A stretch of DNA of 64,000 nt from JAHEIJ01 sp040235565 (GTDB lineage: Bacteria > Pseudomonadota > Gammaproteobacteria > UBA6429 > Thiohalophilaceae), in NCBI GenBank assembly GCA_040235565.1, contig JBECLA010000043.1, positions 1 to 64,000 on the forward strand, written 5' to 3'. The notes under the pieces are model-generated. The model had not been told where the DNA came from. It saw only the letters and a list, made by a program, of their open reading frames with translations, and ran no database searches. How positions within the stretch are numbered: the first letter of the stretch is position 1; every line of letters starts with the position of its first letter. Of this stretch, positions 56,263 to 64,000 are shown piece after piece. The translations under genes were made by a program, and so were the position numbers.

Positions 56263-56424
56263 ATTTTTCTCCTTGTTATGTCCGAATATTATTGTGTTTT
56301 TATTGATCGAATTACCGATGATGGGAGATTTGAAGTATAGCCGAAGAGGATGGTTTTTCTGTGAGAGGGGGGGAATCTCTGATGTGCACCGATGCTGGTC
56401 GGGAACCCCTGTTCAGCCCGCTAA

Positions 56425-56799
56425 TTAATGCGACGTGTCACTCAGCCCAAATTCGCCATGCCACTGACCGTGGCGGAAATCAATGCGTAACCATTTGGGA
56501 ACAAAAGCAGCCGACTTGACGATGGGAAAGTCGGTCAACGGTGGCTCATCGCCTTCATAATCCTTGCCACAGGCCTGGGTCATGACCGGTCGAAAATTTA
56601 CCACCAGTTTATCCGACACGGCCACACCATCGCCATGCACCGCCTGATCATAAAACCGCACCTTGAACCGGATCAGGCAACTGAAATATAACTCCATCTC
56701 GGCATACAAGGGGGTACTCCGTGCAGCCAGTGCCTGTTGCGCCGCGGGACTGAGCTGCAGTTTGATCGGCTTGTTGGCAATCCTGATATCGGTCTCCAT
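56425..56799 (-). CDS. Conserved hypothetical protein
   Basis: 124 aa, not recognised. No signal or membrane helix. Mostly beta with a two-Cys content (YFSCLIRFKVRF, VMTQACGKDYEGD). Last gene of the run that begins with the TetR regulator, 41 bp after the peroxiredoxin, so it likely belongs to that regulated operon. Confidence 0.65.
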   Translation of the reverse strand: METDIRIANKPIKLQLSPAAQQALAARSTPLYAEMELYFSCLIRFKVRFYDQAVHGDGVAVSDKLVVNFRPVMTQACGKDYEGDEPPLTDFPIVKSAAFVPKWLRIDFRHGQWHGEFGLSDTSH

Positions 56800-56840
56800 G
56801 TCGCCTCCTGATAGCGTACCTGGTTGTTCATTTTTGTTGT

Positions 56841-57494
56841 TTACAAAGCCTGCAATGCCGTGACGATCTCTGCCGGTTCCATGCGCCGGGTATAGTTCTT
56901 GTCGACATGGGCCGCGCGGATTATCCCGGCCTGATCAATCACGTAGGTGGCGGGTACCGGCAATTCAAAACTCTCCTCGCCATTGGCCGCCGGGATATCA
57001 ATTCCCCACTGTGCATAGTACGGTCTTATCGCTTCGTCGACGACCATCACCAGGCCATATTCCCGCGTCACCTGATTGCCCACATCGCTCAATACTTCAA
57101 ACTCCAGTTGATGCTCCCGGACGGTTTGCTGACTGACTGCCAGGGTCTCAGGTGAAATACCGACCAGCGTCGCGTCCAGAGCCTGCATTTCCGATAATTT
57201 GTCATGCAAGGCCTTGAATTCCAGGTTACAGAACGGACACCACCCGCCGCGGTAAAAACTCAACACTACCGGGCCGCGTTCCAGCAGTTCCGTTAAACTG
57301 GTTTCCCCTCCTTTGACATTGGGCAGCTGAAACGCCGGTGCATTATCGCCCACACCTTTGGCATGATCTGTGATATTCGAGTCCAGCAGGCGCTGGAATA
57401 CCTCGCCCACCGTCTGCCGCACCTCCGGCGTCAGCCCGCCAATAAACGCCTCGACGGTTTCCTGGGTTTGCTGTGCCAGCGTTTTGTTCATCAT
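56841..57494 (-). CDS. Peroxiredoxin-like (AhpC/TSA) protein
   Basis: 217 aa. Thioredoxin-fold redoxin with active site FYRGGWCPFCNLEFKAL, a CPFC pair close to that of 'peroxiredoxin-like family' members. Before it GDNAPAFQLPNVKGG is the usual strand. Expected to reduce peroxides or thiols in the cytoplasm. Sits in the TetR operon; two ATGs in a row give possible starts at 57494 and 57491. Confidence 0.88.
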   Translation of the reverse strand: MMNKTLAQQTQETVEAFIGGLTPEVRQTVGEVFQRLLDSNITDHAKGVGDNAPAFQLPNVKGGETSLTELLERGPVVLSFYRGGWCPFCNLEFKALHDKLSEMQALDATLVGISPETLAVSQQTVREHQLEFEVLSDVGNQVTREYGLVMVVDEAIRPYYAQWGIDIPAANGEESFELPVPATYVIDQAGIIRAAHVDKNYTRRMEPAEIVTALQAL

Positions 57495-57509
57495 GATCTC
57501 CAGCTTGTT

Positions 57510-57938
57510 CTAGATCAGGGTTAACGGGTTTACAGGCTGACTCAGGCCGTCAAGATCGAAGACCGTGGTCTGGCCGGTGGCGTGATCGGTCACCTCCATG
57601 CGGCTGGCGCGGGGAGTTTTAGCGACGATGGCAAAACCGGAAAAATGAATCGTGGTGAGGATCACGTCATCCTCATCCAGCAGCAGGACCTTGCGGGTCA
57701 CCCGGTCCTGCAGGTCATACCAGGCGCGGATACGGCAGTAGCCGAGGCTACTGGCGATTCGCCCGTTACGCGCCTCGGCCTGCACGATCAGGTAGGCATG
57801 GCCTTCGATGGTTTCCCGGCCCAGGGTTTCCGTGGTGAAGTCCTCCGGCCCGATGTGGATCAGGGATGTCGGCGCATCCGCGCCAACAACCAGACTGGCG
57901 GTCAGTAACAGCACACAAACGATAAACAAGGTACGCAC
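57510..57938 (-). CDS. Hypothetical secreted protein
   Basis: 142 aa. Signal peptide (about 1-19, FIVCVLLLTASLVVGA), then a beta-rich domain with RIRAWYDLQDRVTRKVLLLD. Not assigned to a family. Its promoter region overlaps the operator-like palindrome at 57954, so TetR probably controls it. Starts the peroxiredoxin transcript. Confidence 0.6.
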   Translation of the reverse strand: MRTLFIVCVLLLTASLVVGADAPTSLIHIGPEDFTTETLGRETIEGHAYLIVQAEARNGRIASSLGYCRIRAWYDLQDRVTRKVLLLDEDDVILTTIHFSGFAIVAKTPRASRMEVTDHATGQTTVFDLDGLSQPVNPLTLI

Positions 57939-57953
57939 GGCTGTCTCCTTAAT

Positions 57954-57973
57954 TTAGTCAGTTGTCTTACTAA
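57954..57973. promoter_or_regulatory. TetR operator-like palindrome, downstream site
   Basis: TTAGTCAGTTGTCTTACTAA, an imperfect dyad resembling the site at 58562. It lies between the TetR gene and the hypothetical secreted-protein gene, 16 bp before that gene's start. Confidence 0.5.
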
Positions 57974-57991
57974 TTTTGTAGCAAAATAAAA

Positions 57992-58552
57992 TCACACTGT
58001 TTCCAGCCAACGGCGCAACCGGCCGACCTGCTGCTCCACCATGGCCTCATCATTGAGGGCATTGGCCAGCAGGCTGATCCCCTGCAGGTTGGTCAGCAGC
58101 TCGATCGCCAGGGCACGGGCAGCCGCATGGCCCATGGCCGCGAACTGTCGTTCCACCCAGTCCAGTTGAAAGGTCAGGATCCGGCTGGCCTGCTCGGCCA
58201 GCGGACCGTCTTCCTTGCTCAACTCCTGGCACAGGCTGCCAATCGGGCAACCGGATTCGGCCAGGATTTTCTTGAACGACTCCAGATAATCCAGCAAGGC
58301 ATTGAGGCGGGCCAAGGGGTCCGCAATCTCCGTGTCCCAGCGTTGAAACTGGGCCATGAAGCTTTCCAGGTGCTCCTTGATCACCGCCGCCGCGATATCG
58401 TCCTTGGTCTTGAAGTAGTAATACACGTTACCCAGCGGGACTTCGGAGCGTTGCGCGATCTCTGACAGCGTGGTTTGCCGGTAGCCCTGCTGATGAATCA
58501 ACTCCCGGGCCGCCGCGAGCAGTTTTTCCCGTTTGTCGCTGGTTCTTGGCAT
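57992..58552 (-). CDS. TetR family transcriptional regulator
   Basis: 186 aa. N-terminal helix-turn-helix: QGYRQTTLSEIAQRSEVPLG, then NVYYYFKTKDDIAAAVI (about 40-60). The C-terminal half is a ligand-binding helical domain with single Cys in ESGCPIGSLCQEL, a feature of redox- or electrophile-sensing members. Palindromes on both sides suggest it represses itself and the peroxiredoxin genes downstream. Confidence 0.92.
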   Translation of the reverse strand: MPRTSDKREKLLAAARELIHQQGYRQTTLSEIAQRSEVPLGNVYYYFKTKDDIAAAVIKEHLESFMAQFQRWDTEIADPLARLNALLDYLESFKKILAESGCPIGSLCQELSKEDGPLAEQASRILTFQLDWVERQFAAMGHAAARALAIELLTNLQGISLLANALNDEAMVEQQVGRLRRWLETV

Positions 58553-58561
58553 TGGTGTCTT

Positions 58562-58583
58562 TAGTTAGTTGGATAACTGACTA
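58562..58583. promoter_or_regulatory. TetR operator-like palindrome, autoregulatory site
   Basis: TAGTTAGTT-GGAT-AACTGACTA: 9-bp arms with one mismatch, 10 bp upstream of the TetR start. The core resembles the site at 57954. Confidence 0.6.
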
Positions 58584-58969
58584 CAACTATAGGTCATTAT
58601 TGTTGCCTGGCAAGGAAGTAAGGCGGAAAAAGTTAACCTAATCACACATAATGTATATGTGTATTTTCAGTAAGGCTCACTCCGGCCTCAGCGGATGATC
58701 TGTTTATCCCGCTCCCGCAGTAACTGGTCAGGAACTGGCACAGATCGATTTTTCCCGCGCTCAACACACCTGATATGGCGGAAACCGCCATCGCGACGAT
58801 GGTGAATCAGAGCAACACCGTTTCCTGTGGCAGGGTGTGGTCTCAGTGAACAAACGTGGCTGCTCTGAATAACTGGACACAGGAATGATAATCCCGGCTG
58901 CAAAATATCATCCGGGGTGTCGTCGTCGCAACGACACCACTTATTACTGTGATACTTAGGACGATACCT
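58584..58969. other. Gap between TetR and dodecin genes
   Basis: 386 bp without a supported gene. It holds a perfect 8-bp hairpin GGTGTCGT/ACGACACC (58916-58923, 58931-58938) downstream of dodecin, without a clear U-tract on the minus strand. A 71-codon frame at 58688-58903 looks non-coding. Nothing else is recognised. Confidence 0.4.
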
Positions 58970-59179
58970 CTAGCTTTCGTACTTGAACGAAACTTTAATT
59001 TTCGCCCGATAAGCCTTGATAGTACCATCCTCGATTTGCACATCCAGCTCGGAGACTTCCGCAATACGAAGATCCCGCAGTGATTCGGAAGCGCGCTTCA
59101 CCGCCACGGCAGTGGCCTTCTCCCAGGATTCACTACTTGTCCCTACCAGCTCGATGACTTTGTAAACGCTCTCTGCCAT
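58970..59179 (-). CDS. Dodecin
   Basis: 69 aa, full length for the family. Dodecameric flavin-storage protein. SVYKVIELVGTSSESWEKAT carries the flavin-stacking Trp, and SELDVQIEDGTIKAYRAKIK matches the family core. Alone, with the SnoaL-like gene 125 bp upstream. Confidence 0.92.
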   Translation of the reverse strand: MAESVYKVIELVGTSSESWEKATAVAVKRASESLRDLRIAEVSELDVQIEDGTIKAYRAKIKVSFKYES

Positions 59180-59304
59180 GTCGGTCTCCTTATGATGTCG
59201 ATGAACAGCATTGTGGTCGGATTACTTCAAGCCACGTTAGCATTTTTCCAGTAGTTCTAATTCTGGTTGAATATAAAGAAAGCGCAAATCCGGATATCTG
59301 TAAA

Positions 59305-59664
59305 TCACTCAGTTCCCTGGCGATACAGTTGTGATGTGTCTGCAAAAATCAAATATTCAGTGATGCCCTGGGAATCCATCCTGAAAATATTTGAAAAAGG
59401 CACCGTCAATACCGTACCGTCATTACGTGTATACGAGACAAGACCATGGCATACCATCCCACCCGGCACATCCCAGTTATCATTTATCTGATGCGACAGC
59501 GCATGAATTGAATCAAAGAATCCACCAACATATTGCCTGATATCACTCACACCGGTCACAACCGGTCCGTTCCCGAATCGAAACATGCAGTCAGGCGCCA
59601 GAAAAGATATAAACTTGTCAGTGTCCTTATCGTCAATCGCTTTGAATAACTCATGAATCATCAA
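59305..59664 (-). CDS. SnoaL-like / NTF2 family protein
   Basis: 119 aa. NTF2 fold: MIHELFKAIDDKDTDKFISF, then FRFGNGPVVTGVSDIRQYVG and HGLVSYTRNDGTVLTV. Small monomer or dimer with a hydrophobic pocket; reaction unknown. It is in the cassette-like string next to the attC site, though no attC was found directly after it. Confidence 0.75.
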   Translation of the reverse strand: MMIHELFKAIDDKDTDKFISFLAPDCMFRFGNGPVVTGVSDIRQYVGGFFDSIHALSHQINDNWDVPGGMVCHGLVSYTRNDGTVLTVPFSNIFRMDSQGITEYLIFADTSQLYRQGTE

Positions 59665-59731
59665 TCATTCTCCCTGGCGGCAGGATTACGAACGGTTTAA
59701 CGACGTAGTTTGCATCCGAATGAACGCCATA

Positions 59732-60142
59732 TTATTCGTTAAGTTTTTTGTTGTGCAGTAAACCAACAATAATGCCATAACAGACAAACTCAACAGCACC
59801 AAACACAAACCACTTGGCGGCTAGTGACGCAGGTACTGGATAAACAAGATATTGGTTTAAATCCACAAGCAGGCCAGCGATAATTGCAAATATTAGACCA
59901 TGCTGTATTCCTTCCTTTACCCCACCTTCTCGAACATAGTGATTGAATGACAATACAAATATAATAGCGATGCCCAGCATTAAAATTAATGCGACAGCCA
60001 TGTTGCGCTCACTAGCGGGACGCGCAAACTCTGTTAATGCAAGGTTGGCACCTTTGAGGATGACCATATGAACCAGACCATTCCAGAGTAATGCAAAAAC
60101 AAAAATCACAATAACAGAGATGATTATTCTTTGCCGTGACAT
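59732..60142 (-). CDS. Hypothetical four-helix membrane protein
   Basis: 136 aa from the ATG at 60142; a frame to 60190 overlaps the attC. About four membrane helices, beginning IIISVIVIFVFALLWNGLVH, ending GIIVGLLHNKKLNE. Not recognised. The attC site lies just 15 bp before its start, so it reads like the first part of an integron cassette. Confidence 0.65.
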   Translation of the reverse strand: MSRQRIIISVIVIFVFALLWNGLVHMVILKGANLALTEFARPASERNMAVALILMLGIAIIFVLSFNHYVREGGVKEGIQHGLIFAIIAGLLVDLNQYLVYPVPASLAAKWFVFGAVEFVCYGIIVGLLHNKKLNE

Positions 60143-60157
60143 GACAATACTTTTATC

Positions 60158-60243
60158 GCATAACAGTTGCATGAGGGGAGCGAAAATCAACGCTTTTGAG
60201 CGTCACAGTGAGCGAAGCGAATGACTCAATGCACTTGTTAGGC
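60158..60243 (-). repeat. Integron attC-like recombination site
   Basis: 86 bp. Minus-strand R'' GCCTAAC (60237-60243) and R' GTTATGC (60158-60164) fit RYYYAAC...GTTRRRY except one base. The L'' (AGTGCATTGAG, 60225-60235) and L' (reading CTCATGCAACT, 60165-60175) pair with unpaired extra bases on each side, as attC sites do. No integrase or second clear attC is visible. Confidence 0.6.
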
Positions 60244-60322
60244 ATGTTATTTCCTGACGAATATCACCATTGATGAGGTTCAATTGTACAATGAATTAAA
60301 ATAATTTCGCCTTCGTTATTCT

Positions 60323-60859
60323 TTAAGCCGAAACTTTTTGGAATTCCTTTTTGGACTCGATCAGTCTTTGCCAATGCTCAACTGTAATTGGCTTGTCTGG
60401 AACTGCCGTCTCCTCGTCGACCACAGCCAACACATCGTGAAACGGTAGAACTTTTCTGTGATGAACAAACACGCCCCGCACCTGTACTACTGCGCAAAGC
60501 TTTTCTGCTGCGAAAAACCGGTGTTCTGTATACCAATACTTGTCGTCCCAATGGGTAAACCGCGTTAAGACTTCAAACTGCTGAAAAGGATTTATCGGTT
60601 TGAAGTAACTTATTTCCTGAGCTTGTGCTATGGGTAGCCACTTTCGTTTGAGCAGTTTAAACAAGGCGCCGACCTGGCCCATGTAGTAAAACCGACTCAC
60701 ATCACACAATGAAAAATACCGTGAATTGGTCAAATGCAGATTAAAATCACAATCCAGTGGCCAGACACGGTACTTCATACGGCTCTCATCGAGCAGGCCA
60801 ATCTTGTTCACAACCATGCTTCTCAACAGCATCAACAACAACCTGAAATACAAGTTCAT
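60323..60859 (-). CDS. Thioesterase-like (THEM6-type) hot-dog protein
   Basis: 178 aa. Resembles the 4HBT acyl-CoA thioesterase superfamily of THEM6 type: RVWPLDCDFNLHLTNSRYFS carries the substrate Asp region, then EISYFKPINPFQQFEVLTRF. Substrate unknown. The attC follows its stop by 80 bp, consistent with being the 5' member of a cassette pair. Confidence 0.75.
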   Translation of the reverse strand: MNLYFRLLLMLLRSMVVNKIGLLDESRMKYRVWPLDCDFNLHLTNSRYFSLCDVSRFYYMGQVGALFKLLKRKWLPIAQAQEISYFKPINPFQQFEVLTRFTHWDDKYWYTEHRFFAAEKLCAVVQVRGVFVHHRKVLPFHDVLAVVDEETAVPDKPITVEHWQRLIESKKEFQKVSA

Positions 60860-61035
60860 TGAGACCTCCTTCTCTCCAATGATTTAATCCGTACCTAACT
60901 ACAATCAAGGGTCGAAAAGTCTGAAGTAAAACGGATTTTCAGGACCAATAAAAATTTGTTTTGTTCAACAACAATCGCTTACATACGTGTTATTGGACAC
61001 TTGCGTAACAAACCCAAACGCGACTTTTTATAAAG

Positions 61036-64000
61036 CTATTTATTCTCCGTTGGCGGTGCACTCGCCTGTTCCGGAGCTTGACCCCTTCTCGGTTTGCGTC
61101 GTTTGACTTCCAGATGTTGCCAGATCGCGGTGGTGGTAAAGCATTGCCAGCCCCAACGCAGCCAGCGCAACAACGACACGGCCAGCCACAAGGCCCAGGC
61201 CAACATGAGCAGACGATATACCAGTAAGGGCATACTCAATACCCAGGGTTGTGGCAGATGAGCCGCACTACGATCCTGATACCAGTTGAGTTCATAGGCG
61301 CTCGACTGGTTACCGGAGACATGCATTTCAGGTGTCCCCAGCAAGCCTTGTTCCACGGCAATAAACAGGAACGCCAACGCAAACAACGTCATCACCACCA
61401 GCCCGATCTGCATGCTGTCAAACAGGAACGGTGTCGGGAGTTTCTCTAACCGGCAGCGTACCCCCAACAACATGAGCCAGATCACGATAAACGCCGCCAT
61501 GAACAATGACACCTGGCTCAACCCGATTCCCAGCAATAACCACTGCCAACTCTTCAAGGGTGTTAATGGCACCCGTCCCAATCCCAGCGCGATCAGCAGC
61601 AGAACGATCAACACGCCCCAGAACAGCACCGCCGGGCCCATGCGGGGGCCACCGGTAAATATCAGCCAGCGATCCTGGCCCAGGTTCATTCTGATCGTGG
61701 CGTTGGTACTGTTACTGCCGAGATCCACCGCGGCGTTCCGGTACAGGCTGGTGATCCCCTGCGGCAGTCGCCAGCTCAGACTGATGCTCTGTTTACCCGG
61801 CACCACCGGCAGAGTCACGCTGTTGCCTTGTTGTCGAATCGGCTGGGTCACGCCATTGATACTGACGGACTGCAACCGCGCACTTGCGGGCAACTGCAGG
61901 GTATGTTGTCCGCCCTGGCTGCTGCGCAGACTGAAATCAAGCGTGGCATCCGTAGCACGTTTACCGGGTTTGAGGTGTAACTGGCTATCGTCGATGGTGA
62001 GGGTTTTGCCATCGATGCCTTCCGGTTTGGTAATGGCCAACGTGACGCTTTCTCCCGGCCAGGGACGCCATTCCGGTAACCAGTTCTGTTGCTGGTCCTG
62101 ATGATGCACCACCGGGACCCCCTCTGCCTGCATGTGCCAGACCGGACTGACATTCACTCGCCACACTTCCAGCCAGTCCGTGAGATCGGGTGCCGTGAGA
62201 CTGATGTCTGTCTGCCGGTCGAGCACCGACATCCAGCGATAGACCGACTGGTCGGACGCCATGTTGACCAGTACCCGGTTTTGCTTCACCCGGACGCCTT
62301 CGGGGCTGATGGGTGACTCACCCGCCAGCAAGGGGATCTCCAGGACGACCGGGCTTCCCGGCGGTGAGGCCCTGACCACACGGGTTTCGACATGCCATTC
62401 GAGTCCCAGGTGCAGGGTGCGCTCCACTCGCACAAACGGTGGCAAGGCACCCGGCTCGAGCGTCACCTGGTGCGGCGGCTCCCCGTCAGCCCGAATGCGG
62501 GTCAACTGTAACTGGGGATCGACCTGACCGTTCTCATGCACCCCTTCGACGCTCCAGCCTTCGGCCTCGACCCTGACGTAGTGCGGCGTGAGGGGTAAGG
62601 GCAAGGCAAAATCTGTCCGCGGCGGCACCCTACCAGTCAGCTCGACCTGGTGCCGCCCCGGTGCCAGGCCCAGCCACAGTCCGTTACCCGGGGCACGAGT
62701 CAAACTTTGCGCCGGCTGGCCGTCAACCAGCACCCGGCTCGGCATCCAGTGCTGGGCATGCGACGGCAACGGCACCGCCACCTGCTGTTGGGCATGGATT
62801 TCCAGGCGGAGGGATAACCGGTCCGGAGTGATCACCAGCCGCATGCGCGGTGACTGGGCACAGGTCGGTAAACACTCCGGTGCGGCGAGCAGGCGTTGCT
62901 TCAGTTGCTGCAGGAGCTCCGGAGGTGGCGTGGTGTCATTGGGCAGGGGTTCGGCGGCATCAGCCGTTTGCGGCCCGTTCCCCAGTAGCCCGATCAGGCC
63001 GCACAACAGGATGGCAGTGCTACTGCTGAAGGGATTGCTAAAACGCATGCCCTTGCCACGCTGCAACATCACGCCAAACATCAGGCCACCCAGCAGGATC
63101 ACCAGGCCCACGCGCAGAAAATTCAACAGCATGTTGACTATCGGCGGCAACAGCACCAGGCCCACCTGTTGCTGGCGTTCGACCGGGCCGTTCCAGCTTA
63201 ACGGGATGCGCGTCCATTGCCATTGCGGTAACCCCGGACCGGTTTGCACATTGGCGCCGGGATCAATCTGGGTAAGATCCATGCCCTTGTCATACGACGA
63301 ATAGGCATCGAGGCGTTCTAAATCCGGCCGCATTTTCTTTGCTTCGCGCGGTGCCTCGGCCTCCTGCATGGCTTCAGCCTTGCGGCGCGGCGCCGCGGAA
63401 CTCACGGCAAGGGTGGTCGGCGTCATGCTTTGCCAGGGACGCTCCAGTTGTGGATACAGGCCGAGGCGCACCTGCTGCACGGCAAAGGGAATCACGATCA
63501 GCGCCAGACCGAGCAAACTCAGATTGCGATACCAGATCACCACGCGGTGGAAATTGCCGCTGGGTACGACCCGCAATAGTGCGATGGCGATCAACACATT
63601 CACCCACACGAACTGCGGTGCCAGGGGCTGATGCCAGACCAGGGTCAGAGTGGTTAATGCGAGCAGCCCCCAGCGCCAGTTCCACAAGCGCAGGATTGCC
63701 AGTGACAGGATCAACACCATGAACAGATCCAGCAGGGTCCAGCGTTGCAGCCAGGTCTGGGGGACGTTATCCACCCCGCTGGCTGAGAACAATAACCAAC
63801 CCGGCGGTAAATTCAGTTCAGCCGTGACGCGATGAAAATCCTGGTCCCACCCGGTCGCGGGGATCCGACCCAGCTGGGCAGTATAACGACTGTCGGCACT
63901 GAGATTGATCGCCCCGCGGCGCACCTCAACCCCTTTCCGGGTTGCGCCGGGCAAATGGGTGATGAACTGGGGCACCCCATCAATGTCAACCCGGCCCAGA
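61036..64000 (-). CDS. Large multi-domain membrane protein (5' end outside window)
   Basis: Open frame of about 988 codons continuing past the right edge, so the N-terminus is missing. Alternating membrane segments (for example LDLFMVLILSLAILRLWNW near the visible start, a group about 250-320, and helices in the last 200 residues) flank large beta-rich, probably periplasmic parts with PLTPHYVRVEAEGWSVEG. The C-terminal tail is basic (RRKPRRGQAPEQ). No enzyme motif is recognised and I cannot name the family. It is not overlapped by other genes. Confidence 0.7.
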   Translation of the reverse strand, partial: LGRVDIDGVPQFITHLPGATRKGVEVRRGAINLSADSRYTAQLGRIPATGWDQDFHRVTAELNLPPGWLLFSASGVDNVPQTWLQRWTLLDLFMVLILSLAILRLWNWRWGLLALTTLTLVWHQPLAPQFVWVNVLIAIALLRVVPSGNFHRVVIWYRNLSLLGLALIVIPFAVQQVRLGLYPQLERPWQSMTPTTLAVSSAAPRRKAEAMQEAEAPREAKKMRPDLERLDAYSSYDKGMDLTQIDPGANVQTGPGLPQWQWTRIPLSWNGPVERQQQVGLVLLPPIVNMLLNFLRVGLVILLGGLMFGVMLQRGKGMRFSNPFSSSTAILLCGLIGLLGNGPQTADAAEPLPNDTTPPPELLQQLKQRLLAAPECLPTCAQSPRMRLVITPDRLSLRLEIHAQQQVAVPLPSHAQHWMPSRVLVDGQPAQSLTRAPGNGLWLGLAPGRHQVELTGRVPPRTDFALPLPLTPHYVRVEAEGWSVEGVHENGQVDPQLQLTRIRADGEPPHQVTLEPGALPPFVRVERTLHLGLEWHVETRVVRASPPGSPVVLEIPLLAGESPISPEGVRVKQNRVLVNMASDQSVYRWMSVLDRQTDISLTAPDLTDWLEVWRVNVSPVWHMQAEGVPVVHHQDQQQNWLPEWRPWPGESVTLAITKPEGIDGKTLTIDDSQLHLKPGKRATDATLDFSLRSSQGGQHTLQLPASARLQSVSINGVTQPIRQQGNSVTLPVVPGKQSISLSWRLPQGITSLYRNAAVDLGSNSTNATIRMNLGQDRWLIFTGGPRMGPAVLFWGVLIVLLLIALGLGRVPLTPLKSWQWLLLGIGLSQVSLFMAAFIVIWLMLLGVRCRLEKLPTPFLFDSMQIGLVVMTLFALAFLFIAVEQGLLGTPEMHVSGNQSSAYELNWYQDRSAAHLPQPWVLSMPLLVYRLLMLAWALWLAVSLLRWLRWGWQCFTTTAIWQHLEVKRRKPRRGQAPEQASAPPTENK

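Noticed and set aside
58688..58903. 71-codon frame upstream of dodecin
   Set aside because: No ribosome site, homology or usual composition; probably chance.
59690..59750. Second attC after the four-helix membrane protein gene
   Set aside because: ACTTAAC and GTTAAAC fit the core pattern but the arms between them do not pair, and the first lies inside the coding sequence.
1..64000. CRISPR arrays, insertion sequences, prophage, tRNA genes
   Set aside because: No regularly spaced repeats, transposase or integrase reading frames, or tRNA-like folds were seen.

Overview
The window reads as a chromosomal segment of a free-living gammaproteobacterium of moderate, roughly 50% GC. The evidence is the conserved neighbourhoods tyrS / OapA-type M23 peptidase / anmK and argC / DUF6776 / bactofilin / erpA, together with mutH, hemJ and mpl, and a classical gammaproteobacterial rRNA promoter and leader at the left edge. 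Sucrose made through SPS, SPP, fructokinase and sucrose synthase in one operon recalls autotrophic or methylotrophic gammaproteobacteria (sulfur, ammonia or C1 oxidisers). The exact lineage cannot be fixed from this sequence. Nearly all of it is core genome: no transposase, integrase, phage gene or CRISPR array is visible.

Layout. 1-330: two tandem rRNA promoters and a boxA leader reading leftward out of the window. 359-5611: a phytochrome-type two-component set (REC-GGDEF-EAL, Rcp1-like receiver, six-TM GAF/PAS histidine kinase). 5750-9945: tyrS with two decayed copies of its own 3' end downstream, then the M23 peptidase and anmK. 9974-18162: a diguanylate cyclase, citrate synthase, the erpA/bactofilin/DUF6776/argC cluster and a DUF5666/DUF6502 pair. 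18275-18352: a candidate small RNA. 18477-24742: ClC antiporter, thioredoxin-like protein, HemJ, a cytochrome c, class II aldolase, ThiD, ThiE and HemL. 24826-33488: DedA-PAP2 fusion, Lon-N protein, UbiX, Mpl, RNase D, a cardiolipin-synthase-like enzyme and an adenylate kinase with a histone-like lysine tail. 33816-38188: pyrophosphatase, YfcE-like phosphodiesterase, moaE/moaD and divergent moaC, a Sel1-repeat protein, MutH. 38185-48122: glutamate-synthase-like FMN protein, methyltransferase, small conserved proteins, a second GGDEF protein, DUF502, YqjG-type GST with DoxX and LysR, and a second adenylate kinase. 48303-55418: DUF2452 protein and the sucrose operon. 55477-64000: dienelactone hydrolase, a TetR-controlled peroxiredoxin operon with two operator-like palindromes, dodecin, and small accessory genes next to a lone integron-type attC site. 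The window ends inside a large membrane protein.

The most functionally coherent unit is the sucrose operon. SPS makes sucrose-6-phosphate, a separate SPP dephosphorylates it, sucrose synthase reversibly links sucrose to nucleotide-sugar and fructose, and fructokinase returns fructose to the phosphate pool. The C-terminal phosphatase-like domain of SPS has altered HAD motifs, so the separate SPP probably does the catalysis. The least ordinary observations are the stacked tyrS 3'-end remnants separated by a short repeat that recurs near 34.9 kb, the Lys-rich adenylate kinase, the candidate sRNA at 18.3 kb, and the lone attC. I did not find a clear previously undescribed multi-gene system.
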